This document shows positions 23,160 to 32,700 of a stretch of 54,639 nt of DNA, in pieces. Source of the DNA: CAWDPQ01 sp049642465. GTDB lineage: Bacteria > Acidobacteriota > Vicinamibacteria > Vicinamibacterales > 2-12-FULL-66-21. The stretch covers positions 1 through 54,639 of the forward strand of contig JBAROV010000237.1 in assembly GCA_049642465.1 (NCBI GenBank). Reading direction: 5' to 3'. Below the pieces are notes generated by a model. That model was given only the letters and a program-made list of their open reading frames with translations. It ran no database searches and had not been told where the DNA came from. Position 1 is the stretch's first letter, and each line of letters starts with the position of its first letter. Position numbers and translations under genes: made by a program.

Positions 23160-23751
23160 GGCGGCGGTTCAACGTATCCAGATCGCGAAGAATGAGCTGA
23201 ATCAGCTCACGACAGCGATCGGCATCGAGCAGCGCGTCGGGCAGCAGCTGGACCCGCTCCTTGATCCGTTCGACCAGTTCGCGGGCATCCGTGAAACGGG
23301 TTGGAGTTGCCCCGGTGGGCTGATTCAGCCTGATGATCTCCTCACGAACCCGCTCGAGTTGAAGCCCTTGAGCCGCCAGCGTCTTCGCGGCAGGGGACGT
23401 GCCTTCGTGCAGCAAACCGAGCAGCAAGTGTTCCGTGGCAATGTGGGGATGCGCCAACCGATCGGCTTCTTCAGCAGCGAAGAGCAGCGTGCGTTTCGCG
23501 TCCTCGCTGAATGGTATTTCGACCGACGTGGGCACCTTGTTGCCAGACTGTGCGCGGCCCTCGACCTCCTGCCGTATCTGCTTCAGGGACACATGCGACA
23601 GCGCGAACACCTCGCACACGAGACCCTTCGCTTCACGGGTCAACCCCAGGAGGATGTGATCCGCCTCGATCGACAGACCTCCGAGCGCACTCGCTTCATA
23701 ACGCGCGAAGAACAGGACGCGCCTGGCGGATTCCGTGTAGCGCTCGAACAT
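23146..23751 (-). CDS. Stand-alone Clp N-terminal (R) domain protein
   Basis: The 201-residue product starts MFERYTESARRVLFFARYEA, the beginning of ClpC N-domains, and has the two tandem Clp_N repeats (SIEADHILLGLTREAKGLVC and HPHIATEHLLLGLLHEGTSP). No AAA+ module follows; instead there is a helical tail (DARELVERIKERVQLLPDAL). In ClpC/ClpA the domain binds adaptors and substrates; stand-alone versions such as ClpS-like or plant ClpT proteins associate with the protease. A role as Clp adaptor is an inference. A gap of 6 nt separates it from the GH127 gene stop. Confidence 0.88.
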   Translation of the reverse strand: MFERYTESARRVLFFARYEASALGGLSIEADHILLGLTREAKGLVCEVFALSHVSLKQIRQEVEGRAQSGNKVPTSVEIPFSEDAKRTLLFAAEEADRLAHPHIATEHLLLGLLHEGTSPAAKTLAAQGLQLERVREEIIRLNQPTGATPTRFTDARELVERIKERVQLLPDALLDADRCRELIQLILRDLDTLNRRLNLP

Positions 23752-23757
23752 GACGCA

Positions 23758-25785
23758 TCAGGCTTCCCGCATCTTCGGAAATTCCGTGATGCGGATATTG
23801 CTGCAGCCGTACGGGATGAGCGTGATTTCTTCTACTGGCTGATCGGTGATCGGCCGGGTCGGATCCGACCAGAACGCGTCAGCCGGTGACAGCTCACCCG
23901 CCCAGCCGTTGACCACCTTCCAACCTGCAATCCGGCGTCCTCTCGCCCTGGCGACGACGCCGGCGCCCTCCGGCGAGAACGGTCGTTCGCCGATGGGGCG
24001 CTCCTCGAACCGCAGACTCTGCTCGAGCTGATTGTCGTTGACCATCAAACCGTAGTTCCACGGGGTCGTGGGCCTGACCTCGAAATCACCGTGGGGCAGC
24101 TCGCGATGCGGTTTGTCGATGTTGACGCGCTTCCATTCCTCACCGATCTGCAGCACGTAGACGAGCGGCCCACGCTCGACCGAGATCGCCTGATTGTAGC
24201 GGGTGGTCGCGACCGGCCGCATCGGGAAGCGGAGCGTCAGCTCTGTCGCGCCGGACCATTCACGATCGACGCGATGCAAGGTGCCAGGCTTCATCGATTG
24301 CGGCGCGCCGCCCTCCATGCGCAGTGTCGCCCCGTCCGCCCAGGCCGGAACACGCAGCATCAACGGGAATCGCACGGATCGCTCGAGCCGGATGCTGACG
24401 CGCACGGTGTCACGGAACGGATACTCCGTATCGACGGAAACCGCGACCGGCACGTCTTTGACCCTGGTGCTCACCTCGCAAGGGGCCCACGCTGCGGCAA
24501 CAAGACCTTCGTCTGTGGCTTTCATCCACGTGTGCGCGGCAAACTTCGGCCAGCCCTGATGCATGTTCGACGTGCAACAGCCGTAGTTCGGCTCGAGTCC
24601 GTAGATATTCGACTCCGGCCCATTCGTCGTCCAGCCGTGATCGGGATTGATGGTGCACTGAACCTGGTTCACCTGCTGGTCGTATTGATGTGACCACATG
24701 TCGGGCGAGAAGGTGGCTGGCAGCGCGTTGAATGCGATTCGCTCGAGCCGATCCGCGAAGAACGGGTCGCCAGAGACCGAGAACAGATGTTCGAGCGAGT
24801 ACATGAATTCGACGACCGCGCACAGTTCCGTTCCCTGCACCGGATTCCGACCGGCGAGGCATTCATCCCCGGTGAACATGCCCGTCACCTGACCATGATG
24901 ACGATCGAGAATCTCGATCATCTTCAGGGCAAACGCACGGGTCTCCGGGCGCTGCTCCAGCCGCCAGCTCAAGGCCGACGCCTTGGTGGCCATGGCCGTG
25001 TTGACGACGTGTTTCGTCCATTTCCAGAGACCGCGGCGCGGCGTCGGCAGCGTGATGTCCTCGGTCGCGAAGAGCGCCTGAAAGTCCACACCCTGCGCCC
25101 GAAGCTTGCGTGCGACATCGAGCAGCCACGGCTCGCGAGTGTGTTCGTAGGCGTGGAACACTGAAATGAGTCCTTCATACCACCGGAACTTGCCCCACCC
25201 GTAGAGCGGCGTCTGGTCGAGCCCCGCATTCATCGCACGGAGGCTCTTCACGACAGCGTCGAGCACACGGCGATCACCGGTGGCCTGATGATATTGGGCG
25301 AGCACCTTGTTGGCGAGGAGGATCGCCCACAAATCGTAACGTTTCGTCACCGCATCGACCGGATACGGCGCATACCATCCATCGGGCCGCTGATGCGCGA
25401 CGATGTGGTCGACATAGCCGGTAATGCGTTTCTTCAGCGGCTGATCGTCGAGGAGCCACGCCAGCGGAATCACGCCGTCGAGCCAGTACGGCGCGCGTTC
25501 CCACCCCTCGGCCGTTCCACCGAACCACCGGCTGTGCGCGACATCGGGCCAGAACTGATCGAGATGTCCGCTGAGTCCATCGGCTTGTATCCGCAACTGC
25601 CGCTGCAGCCACCCGGCAGGGCGAATCGAACCGAGCGGCAGCGGTCGGAACGTCGGCTCCGCCAACATCGTCCCGTTGGCTTGCGAGGCGCTCGGCGCGC
25701 CATGATCGCCTGCGTCCGTGAACGCGCCGGCTGACATGACACTCGCTCCGATGGTCGTGAGAAACTGCCGTCGATCGATTGACAT
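23758..25785 (-). CDS. Exported GH127-type (DUF1680) beta-L-arabinofuranosidase-like hydrolase
   Basis: The 675-residue product has a twin-arginine signal (MSIDRRQFLTTIGASVMSAG) and a GH127-like alpha/alpha-barrel with FRPLPLGSIRPAGWLQRQLR near residue 45. The zinc site of the family is visible: E320-x-C322 in TELCAVVEFMYSLEHL and C403-C404 in YGCCTSNMHQGWPKFAAHTW. A C-terminal beta domain follows. GH127 enzymes remove beta-L-arabinofuranose from plant glycans such as extensin; the exact linkage here is uncertain. It opens a catabolic block, with the dispersed element copy 6 49 nt upstream of the start. Confidence 0.92.
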   Translation of the reverse strand: MSIDRRQFLTTIGASVMSAGAFTDAGDHGAPSASQANGTMLAEPTFRPLPLGSIRPAGWLQRQLRIQADGLSGHLDQFWPDVAHSRWFGGTAEGWERAPYWLDGVIPLAWLLDDQPLKKRITGYVDHIVAHQRPDGWYAPYPVDAVTKRYDLWAILLANKVLAQYHQATGDRRVLDAVVKSLRAMNAGLDQTPLYGWGKFRWYEGLISVFHAYEHTREPWLLDVARKLRAQGVDFQALFATEDITLPTPRRGLWKWTKHVVNTAMATKASALSWRLEQRPETRAFALKMIEILDRHHGQVTGMFTGDECLAGRNPVQGTELCAVVEFMYSLEHLFSVSGDPFFADRLERIAFNALPATFSPDMWSHQYDQQVNQVQCTINPDHGWTTNGPESNIYGLEPNYGCCTSNMHQGWPKFAAHTWMKATDEGLVAAAWAPCEVSTRVKDVPVAVSVDTEYPFRDTVRVSIRLERSVRFPLMLRVPAWADGATLRMEGGAPQSMKPGTLHRVDREWSGATELTLRFPMRPVATTRYNQAISVERGPLVYVLQIGEEWKRVNIDKPHRELPHGDFEVRPTTPWNYGLMVNDNQLEQSLRFEERPIGERPFSPEGAGVVARARGRRIAGWKVVNGWAGELSPADAFWSDPTRPITDQPVEEITLIPYGCSNIRITEFPKMREA

Positions 25786-25794
25786 CGCGAACTC

Positions 25795-25833
25795 CGTCCT
25801 CCGGTCCCCCCCGTCCTCCCGTCCTCATCTTCA
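25795..25833 (+). repeat. CCTCCCGT-type octamer tract before element copy 6
   Basis: CCGTCCTCCGGTCCC, then CCGTCCTCCCGTCCTCATCT, precede copy 6, and CTCCTCCGTCCTCCCG follows it at 25921. The octamer is the complement of the CGGGAGGA arrays flanking copy 7 at 51741 and 51873; the CATCTTCAG junction is also shared. Confidence 0.65.
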
Positions 25834-25927
25834 GTGCTCGCGGGGCCCCACCCCCGCTCGCTCTCGCTCGGCGGCCGCCTTCGGCGGCTTCCCTCCGGCG
25901 CCTCGCTCGGGCCGCCGGCGCTCCTCC
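25834..25927 (+). repeat. Dispersed GC-rich hairpin element, copy 6
   Basis: The full core TGCTCGCGGGGCCCCACCCC plus CGCTCGCTCTCGCTCGG is followed by CGGCCGCCTTCGGCGGC, a strong stem (GCCGCC/GGCGGC), CTTCCCTCCGGCGCCTCGCTC and GGGCCGCCGGCGCTC. It is nearly identical to copy 7 at 51771 in the opposite direction. It occupies the spacer between the GH127 gene and the FAD-dependent oxidoreductase gene. Confidence 0.88.
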
Positions 25928-25951
25928 GTCCTCCCGAAACCCAACCCGAAA

Positions 25952-27658
25952 CTACCGCGGCGACAGCCTCGGCCAGCTCGTTTCAATACCTTGTCGCTGA
26001 ATGGAGGATTGGAACGCGGCAAATCGCTTCTGATCGTTGCGCACCTGCCGCGGCAGCGTCTTGGTTTGAATCGCATGCGCCGCAACGCACCCGGCGGCCT
26101 CGCCGATGTTCCATTCGACCGGATGAAGCCGGTAGCAGCCGTTCGTGACGTGCGTCACACCGATGTTCTTGCACGCGGCGAGCAGATTGTCCATGCGTTT
26201 CGGGATGAGGGCGCCGAGCGGAATCTGGAACGGCAGCGAGCTGATGTCAATGTAATTGTCACCGCCGGTGCTCATGTGCAGATCGATGCGATAGGACCCG
26301 ACCCCAACCGAATCCGAAAACGGTTCAGCGGTCAACTGTTCGGGCGGGACATTCAATAACCTGGCGCGCGCTTCTGTGCCCACGTGCTGCTCGAGGACGG
26401 TGAACTCCGCCTGAATGCGGCGTGATTCACGAATGTATGGCGCCTTTGCCAGCCCATCGCTCGTGCCGACGAGGTCCGGCCGCAGGCGAAGTCCGCGCCA
26501 TCCTGCCTTGCCGTCCGGCCGAGGTGCTTCGGTCTGTAACCAGTACAACAACGACAGACTCAGCTGCTTGCCGCGCTGCAAATGTTTTGCTGCATCTGCC
26601 GCATCGTTCTCGAACAGTGGCCCGAGAAAGTAGTCGTTCATCGGCCAGTTGACGAGCGTCACATCAGTGGGAAACGTGCCGGGCAAATAGTTGCGCTTGT
26701 CCACGATCCGCCGGTAAATCATGAAGTTCAACTGGCCGGCGACGGGCGTCGCGGCTTCGGGGTCGAAGGTCAACGGCCGCGGCTTGAGCGTGCGCGGGTC
26801 CGGCTGGTCCCACGCGAGCAGTTTGCCTGGCCACGCCGGGGTCAACTTCGGAACGTAGTCATGCCAGAAGCTGTATTCGGCGGGGCGCTCGATCGTGTGG
26901 TCCTCGTCGGCGACATAGTCCATCGCAAAACAGACGGTGAACGCCTGCATGTTGAACGGCTGCGGGGACTCTGGTGCGTGCGGTTCGCCGGTCTGCTTCC
27001 GCGACTCGAAGCCCGTGACGTACTCGGTCCGAGTGAGTGGCAGCAGATCCCCGAGTTCCGTGGCATCGAGAAAGTATTCGGCTCGAATGGCACGCTCCCC
27101 GCCGGCCTCGAGATCCCTCACCGTCAGCGCGTCAACCCGGTCCCGACCGATATCAGCTCGTCCCGGCGCATGACGCAACAGGACCGTCAGTTTGCCGCTG
27201 GACACATACGGCGCCAGCATGGCCTCCAGCACCGCGAGCGACACTCGCGGCTCGTGCGCGATGCGCGAGACGGTCGCGTTGCCAGGATTGAAGTACTGCG
27301 CGGCGCGCGCCTGTTCGGTGAGTGGATAGTGACGCTGGTAGTAGGCGCGGACAGCGTTGCGATAGTCGCGGTAGGCGCGCGTGCAGCCGAACGATTCGAT
27401 CCACGCATGCTCGTCCGGCGGTACCGCCTGCGAGGTCGCCTGTCCCCCAATCCAGTCGGTTTCTTCGGTGAGGATGACGCGCAGGCCATTTCTGAGCGCT
27501 CCCAGGGCCGCGGCCACGCCACCCAGGCCCCCGCCGATGACGGCCACATCACATCGCAGCTCGCGCGCGCGCGCCGCCTGGTAGGGCAGGACGAGCAGGC
27601 TTCCAGCCTGGCGGAGGAAATCCCGGCGATCGGTTGCCGCGCTCACGCGGGTCCGCAT
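25952..27658 (-). CDS. Exported FAD-dependent oxidoreductase
   Basis: The 568-residue protein has a twin-arginine start (TDRRDFLRQAGSLLVLPYQA), then an FAD-binding Rossmann motif CDVAVIGGGLGGVAAALGAL (about 36-55) and an acidic end-of-strand residue (VILTEETDWIGGQATSQ). The C-terminal part has QIPLGALIPKRMDNLLAACK, GVTHVTNGCYRLHPVEWNIG and EAAGCVAAHA, characteristic of the FAD-dependent oxidoreductase family PF12831, often found next to glycoside hydrolases. The substrate is probably a sugar or related alcohol, but this is inference. Its location after GH127 and before a cyclase-family protein fits a carbohydrate or aromatic degradation block. Confidence 0.88.
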   Translation of the reverse strand: MRTRVSAATDRRDFLRQAGSLLVLPYQAARARELRCDVAVIGGGLGGVAAALGALRNGLRVILTEETDWIGGQATSQAVPPDEHAWIESFGCTRAYRDYRNAVRAYYQRHYPLTEQARAAQYFNPGNATVSRIAHEPRVSLAVLEAMLAPYVSSGKLTVLLRHAPGRADIGRDRVDALTVRDLEAGGERAIRAEYFLDATELGDLLPLTRTEYVTGFESRKQTGEPHAPESPQPFNMQAFTVCFAMDYVADEDHTIERPAEYSFWHDYVPKLTPAWPGKLLAWDQPDPRTLKPRPLTFDPEAATPVAGQLNFMIYRRIVDKRNYLPGTFPTDVTLVNWPMNDYFLGPLFENDAADAAKHLQRGKQLSLSLLYWLQTEAPRPDGKAGWRGLRLRPDLVGTSDGLAKAPYIRESRRIQAEFTVLEQHVGTEARARLLNVPPEQLTAEPFSDSVGVGSYRIDLHMSTGGDNYIDISSLPFQIPLGALIPKRMDNLLAACKNIGVTHVTNGCYRLHPVEWNIGEAAGCVAAHAIQTKTLPRQVRNDQKRFAAFQSSIQRQGIETSWPRLSPR

Positions 27659-27675
27659 CCTGGCGCTCGCCGCAT

Positions 27676-28620
27676 TCAGCGAATCGCCACGGGCGCCACC
27701 GTCGAACCCGTGCCCCCTTCGATTTTCAACGGCTGAACAATCAGGGCGAAGACATCCGCGCGGGATGCCGCGAGAGCCTGAAGGTCGAGATTCTCCAGGA
27801 GATGGATGCCATTGACCACCAGCATGATCTGGTGAATGGGCAATGACAGCTCAGGATTCGGATTTGGCGCGACCTCGACGGACCAGTTGTCGGAACCCAC
27901 GAGCATGGGATCCTGTTTCGCGAGCCATTCTGCTGCGGCGACACCGATGCCGGGGTTCGTCTTCACGTAACGGGCGTTGTCCTTGCCCCAGAGTGCGCTC
28001 CACCCTGTCCTGATGATGACGGCGTCGCCAGGCTGCAGCGTCTGCTTCTGACGCTCCAGTGCACGCTGGAGATCGGCGACCGTTATTTCGTAGGCGTCCG
28101 GCAACATCTCCACGCCTTTCGACGCGGCGACATCGATGAGCACCCCGCGCGTCATGAGCGTGCCGACGTTGTGCACGCCCAGCTTCGTGAACCCGGTCCG
28201 CGTCGCGACCGCATCGAGCTCGAAACAGTTGTAGAGGCTGCCGCCGATCGTCTGATGCGCGAAGCCGTCGAACTGGGTACCCACCTGGCCGATTTCCGAA
28301 GTCACAGTCTCCTCATTACTGCCGCGTCGGTTCGGCTGAGGATTCATGAACGTCCGCTTCGTGTGCAGATCGAAACGACGTGTCCCGAAAAATGGCATCG
28401 ATGGCGACAGGACGTGCGCGAGCTCGAACGTCTCGCCGGTTCGGATCAGCCGGGCTGCGCGAAGCACGCTCTCCGGCTTCATGTGGTTGCCCGAGCCACG
28501 TTGATCGCCGGCTCCCCACTTCGAGGGACACCGTGCAGAGTCGGCAGGGGGCTGCCACGATTGAGCGGCGGCGGTTGAAACGGACAGCGCGACAGCAGCC
28601 GCCAACGAGACGATGCGCAT
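27676..28620 (-). CDS. Exported cyclase-family (PF04199) hydrolase
   Basis: The 314-residue protein has a signal peptide (MRIVSLAAAVALSVSTAAAQ). Its core contains FELAHVLSPSMPFFGTRRFD, GQVGTQFDGFAHQTIGGSLY, and KLGVHNVGTLMTRGVLIDVA, then DAVIIRTGWSALW. The metal-binding HxGTHxDxPxH motif of kynurenine formamidase-type cyclases appears as GTQFDGFAH, with Gln replacing the first His, a variant known in a subfamily of this group. The family acts as amidohydrolase or lactonase on varied substrates. Whether it supplies formamidase activity to the kynA product is unproven, as it is exported. Confidence 0.88.
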   Translation of the reverse strand: MRIVSLAAAVALSVSTAAAQSWQPPADSARCPSKWGAGDQRGSGNHMKPESVLRAARLIRTGETFELAHVLSPSMPFFGTRRFDLHTKRTFMNPQPNRRGSNEETVTSEIGQVGTQFDGFAHQTIGGSLYNCFELDAVATRTGFTKLGVHNVGTLMTRGVLIDVAASKGVEMLPDAYEITVADLQRALERQKQTLQPGDAVIIRTGWSALWGKDNARYVKTNPGIGVAAAEWLAKQDPMLVGSDNWSVEVAPNPNPELSLPIHQIMLVVNGIHLLENLDLQALAASRADVFALIVQPLKIEGGTGSTVAPVAIR

Positions 28621-28629
28621 GCAAATCCC

Positions 28630-29118
28630 TCAGTCGAGCGCGCGAAACCACTTCTTCGGATCGGCGCTGAGGATCCCACCGAAGAACTGGCGATCCACAT
28701 CGGCGGATGCCCAGGAGCGCCAGCGGCTCGGCCGGATGCACAACGTGATGTCGTCGACCGCGGAGAAGCCTGGACCAACCCGAGGATCGTTGAGCGCGTC
28801 TGATGTCAAGTAGCGCTGCTGAATGGCGGCGTTCATCTGCTGCGACGCGTCGCCGCGGAGGACAGACACCGGCCCCGTGCCCGACACCCAGCACTCCCCT
28901 CCCCCGTTCCGGACGTCAATCATGAACGATGCGGTCGGACGAGCCAACGCGTTCTTCGCCTTCCGGCTCCATGACGGACACCCGATGTAGAATGCTTCGT
29001 CCCGCCAGATGAACCAGACCGGCGTCAGGTGCGACGATCCGTCGGCGTCCTGGGTCGCGAGCGTCCCCACACGTCGGCCCTCGAGCAACTCGTTTGCCCA
29101 ATCCGGCAGCCCAGACAT
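28630..29118 (-). CDS. Pyridoxamine 5'-phosphate oxidase family protein
   Basis: The 162-residue product contains ELLEGRRVGTLATQDADGSS, HLTPVWFIWRDEAFYIGCPS and RKAKNALARPTASFMIDVRN, the split-barrel flavin-binding pattern of the PPOX family. Members bind FMN or F420; the short form and the RVGTLATQ start fit the F420-type or generic PPOX class. The substrate is unknown. It lies 9 nt downstream (in transcription order before) of the cyclase-family gene and 43 nt after DUF1080, within the same cluster. Confidence 0.9.
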   Translation of the reverse strand: MSGLPDWANELLEGRRVGTLATQDADGSSHLTPVWFIWRDEAFYIGCPSWSRKAKNALARPTASFMIDVRNGGGECWVSGTGPVSVLRGDASQQMNAAIQQRYLTSDALNDPRVGPGFSAVDDITLCIRPSRWRSWASADVDRQFFGGILSADPKKWFRALD

Positions 29119-29161
29119 GTGCCCTCCCTTCTCCGGGCAGCAAGCAAGTAGAAGTCGATGC

Positions 29162-29767
29162 TTACTTCGTCAACTCCACGACCGTGATGTCCTTGTACCA
29201 CGCCTCGCTCGGCGGACCGGCGTGGATTTGGGGACAAATCACCCCGGTCGTTTCGATGTTCGGATCCGATTCGGTGTAATCGACGGTCTGAACGCCGTTG
29301 ACCCAAAGCTGAATGCGTTTTCCTTCGGCGCGGATTCGATAGTCGTTCCAGTCTCCGCCGCGGACGACAGTCTTCATCTTGGACTGATCGGGACCTTGCA
29401 GCACTTTGTTGCGGCGCGATTCATCGTACAGGGCGCCCCACCAACCGTCGCCCATATCGGCCTGGTAGCCTGACACCTCGTGATGGTTCGGGATGCGTTT
29501 CGTACGGAACTGCACGCCGGCGTTGGCACCGTCGCCGAGCAACTTGAATTGCAGACGCAGCTCGAAGTCGCCGTACGGACGCGTCGTGCAGAGGAACTCG
29601 TTGCGGACGATCTTGTCGGTCAGCGAGCCGCCGACGATCGCGCCGTCCTGAACGCGAAAGATCTTCTGGTTCCCCTCCCACCCATCCAGGGTCTTGCCGT
29701 TGAAGAGTGAGACGGGCGTCTGAATGAGCACCACCAGCACCACGACGGCAAGCACACACCTCATCAT
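29162..29767 (-). CDS. Exported DUF1080 (3-keto-disaccharide hydrolase) protein
   Basis: The 201-residue product has a signal peptide (MMRCVLAVVVLVVLIQTPVS) and the DUF1080 fold: LFNGKTLDGWEG, FRVQDGAIVGGSL, GDFELRLQFKLLGDGANAGV, GYQADMGDGWWGALYDESR, and GDWNDYRIRAEGKRIQLWVN. Its concanavalin-like domain is now known as 3-keto-glycoside hydrolase or eliminase in Bacteroidota and others, cleaving glycosides after 3-oxidation. Its start overlaps the stop of the large haem-c dehydrogenase in an ATGA, so the two are likely translated together. Confidence 0.92.
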   Translation of the reverse strand: MMRCVLAVVVLVVLIQTPVSLFNGKTLDGWEGNQKIFRVQDGAIVGGSLTDKIVRNEFLCTTRPYGDFELRLQFKLLGDGANAGVQFRTKRIPNHHEVSGYQADMGDGWWGALYDESRRNKVLQGPDQSKMKTVVRGGDWNDYRIRAEGKRIQLWVNGVQTVDYTESDPNIETTGVICPQIHAGPPSEAWYKDITVVELTK

Positions 29768-32700
29768 CGCGCTGCCTTGAGAAATGCGACGAGGTCCGCC
29801 AGTTCCTGACGCGACAACTGGTCGGCGATGCCGGGAGGCATGAGCGAGATCGTGCCAGGCTGGACCTCCCTGACTCTCTGCCGCGCGATACGGAGTTCCT
29901 CACCCGTTGCCGTTCCGAGCACGACCTCCTCAGGAAGATCGCCGCGAAGCACGCCCCCCACGACTTCGCCAGATGACGTCGTGACGCTCACCGGCTCGTA
30001 GCCCCGCGCGAAACTCGCGTTCGGAAACAGAATCGCTTCCAGCAGATCACGCTCGCTTCGAATCTGTCCGATTCGAGTGAGGTCGGGGCCAATCCGGCCA
30101 CCCATGTAGCCGATCGCATGACACGAGGCGCATGCAGCTTTCGAACCGTTGAAGACGTCCTGCCCTCGTCGCACATCCCCGCCAGCGAGGGTGGGCAGCA
30201 GTCGCTCGAGGTGCTGCGCCTGCTTCGGGGCGTTGGTGTCGACCGACGCCAGGAGTGCTTCTCCACGCCGCTGAACGGATTCCGGGTACTTCGCCAGACG
30301 CGGCCGGATCATGTCCGGTCGCAGACTGGAACGGCTGCGCGCGCGCTCGAGCGCGTCCATCAGCCGCAAGCCGACCTGCTCGTCGCGCGCCCGCTCGAAT
30401 GGCGCCAGCAGCCGCCCGATCTCGAGCGGCCCGGCTGACTGCACCACGTCCGACAATGCCAACAGCTGATCGCGCTCGAGCGTGGATTTTTCGAGCACGG
30501 CGGCCGCCGCGACTCGAACGGCCGGCTGCGTCGCCGTGCGAACCCCGGTGCGCAACAGCTCGAATAACTCGGCGTCGAGAGACGTCAGCCCCTCCTGAAT
30601 GCCGCCCAACGCCTCAACCCTGACGTCGAGCGGCCACGAGCGGTTGCGCGCTACGCGCACGAGCGCCTCGCGCAATTCCGGAACCGTCTGTTTGGGATTG
30701 GACGGGGCCGATCGCGCCACCACGATGGCTTGACGAACAACTTCGAGTTCGGGTGCATCAAGCGCACCAACCATCGCGGGAATCCACGGAGCGGGCAGCA
30801 GCTTCACGCGGCTGTTGGCCATGGCGCGAAGTGCAACCAGTCGTTCCGGTGCGGCAGACGTGCCTTGCACGATCGAACCGAGCAGCGCCTGCATGGCCGG
30901 GTGCTCGGCGAATTGCGCAAGCCTCGTTTGCAGCGCCTCCCGGTCGGCCAGCGTCATGCCGCCATTGCTGAAATGGCTTCGGAAGAACGTCGCCAGAGCG
31001 CCGCCCCATTCGGGATGGTGACCGGCAATCCACCAAGATGTTTCTTTCAATATCGGGTCTGGCGAGTCGAGAAGCGCGACGATGTCGTCCGCCTTGATAT
31101 TGGCGGGATCTATTTGATCGAGGGCAATGAGAGCCACTCGCTTCGACCGCGAGGCTTTGCTCTGGCGCCACGCGGCAACCGTCGCAGCGGCATCCCCAAT
31201 CTCGATCAGGGCGTAGGTCAACGAATGCTCGAGCGTCCGGTCGATGTTGGACTGTGCCGCCGCAATCAGATCCGGCACCGCGCGTCCGTCTCCGATCCGT
31301 CCCAGTGCTTCCGCCGCGGCCCTCTGAACCGCCGGCTCCCGCGCCTTCAGCGCTTCGATGAGCGACCTCGTCGCGCCAGCATCGCGCCAGAGCGCAGCGG
31401 AATGAATGGCCGCCTGGCGCACCGTGGCGTCACGATCCTGTAGCGCCGGCCGAACCGCCTCGCGCGCGGCAGCCGTTGGAATCCGCGTGAGCGCCCAGAC
31501 GGCGTTTCGTCTCGCCTCGACCGCGCCGGCGGATTTCAACGTGCTGGCCATTGCACCGACCGCTGCACTGCCCAGTTTCGCGACGCGACGAAGCGCATGC
31601 TCCACCACGGCGGGGCGCGGATCGTCGAGCAGTTTCGCAAGGTCCGCAGGTGTCATGTCGCCCCACGCCAGTCGCAAACCGCGGGGATCCTGCACGGTTG
31701 CTGCCGATCCCTTGCGGCGGACTCGATAGATCGCGCCAAAGACCTCGGGTTTTGCCAGTTGCGAGCTGGGACAACACAGCTTGTACCAAGGACCGGTATC
31801 GACGACGAGAAGACTGCCGTCGGCGTCCTCGATCACGTCGGTGGGATGAAAGTCGCGGCTGTCGGACACGACAAAGTCCGAATCGCGGGTGTTGAAGGTG
31901 GCGCCGTTCGGCTCGAGCACGTATCGGGCGACCTTCCTGACGTTGAACAGCGCGGCGAACAGGCTGTCGCGATACTCGTCACCGAAGACGCGCGATTGGT
32001 AACGTGTGAGGCCCGCCGGCACATCAGGGCCAAGCTGACGCATGACCGGCATCAAATCGCCGGTGCGTTTGTGACCGTCGATCACCGCATGTGGCTTCCC
32101 GTATACGCCGCCGTAAATGGCATGGACGAGCGCGTCGCGGCGTCCCGCCTGCGGATGTTCGAGAAATGTTGCCGTGAAGATCCGCTCGCCGGCGGGTGTG
32201 AACACGACGTCCACCGGATTGTCCATGCCGCCGGTCATCACTGGCTCGAGCTCCGCGTCGCCGGGGCGGCGGCGGAAGATGTGGGACGCTTTCGTCACAA
32301 ACGGCGGCTTCCCTGGCCGTTCGTATGTCTGTTGCGCAAACGCACCCTTGGTCCAGTAGATCCAACCATCGGGCCCAAGATAGGGGCCGTGAAGGTCGTT
32401 TGCGCACCCGGTCAGCGTCTTCCCCTGCAACCACTCTTCTCGTTCATCCGCCACGCCATCGTCGTTCACATCGGTCAGTTTCCAGATCGAAGGCGGAGCC
32501 GCCACATACAGGGAGCCGTCGAACCACATCGTCCCTTCGGGCAGCATCATCTTGTCGGCAAAAACCGTGCTCGTATCGAAGCGACCATCGCCGTCGTTGT
32601 CTTCGAGCCGAACGATTCGATGGGGGCGGGTGGCGAGTTGCTGGTCAACCTTGTCGTTCGAGCCGGAGGAGTCAGCGACGTACAGTCGACCCCGTTCATC

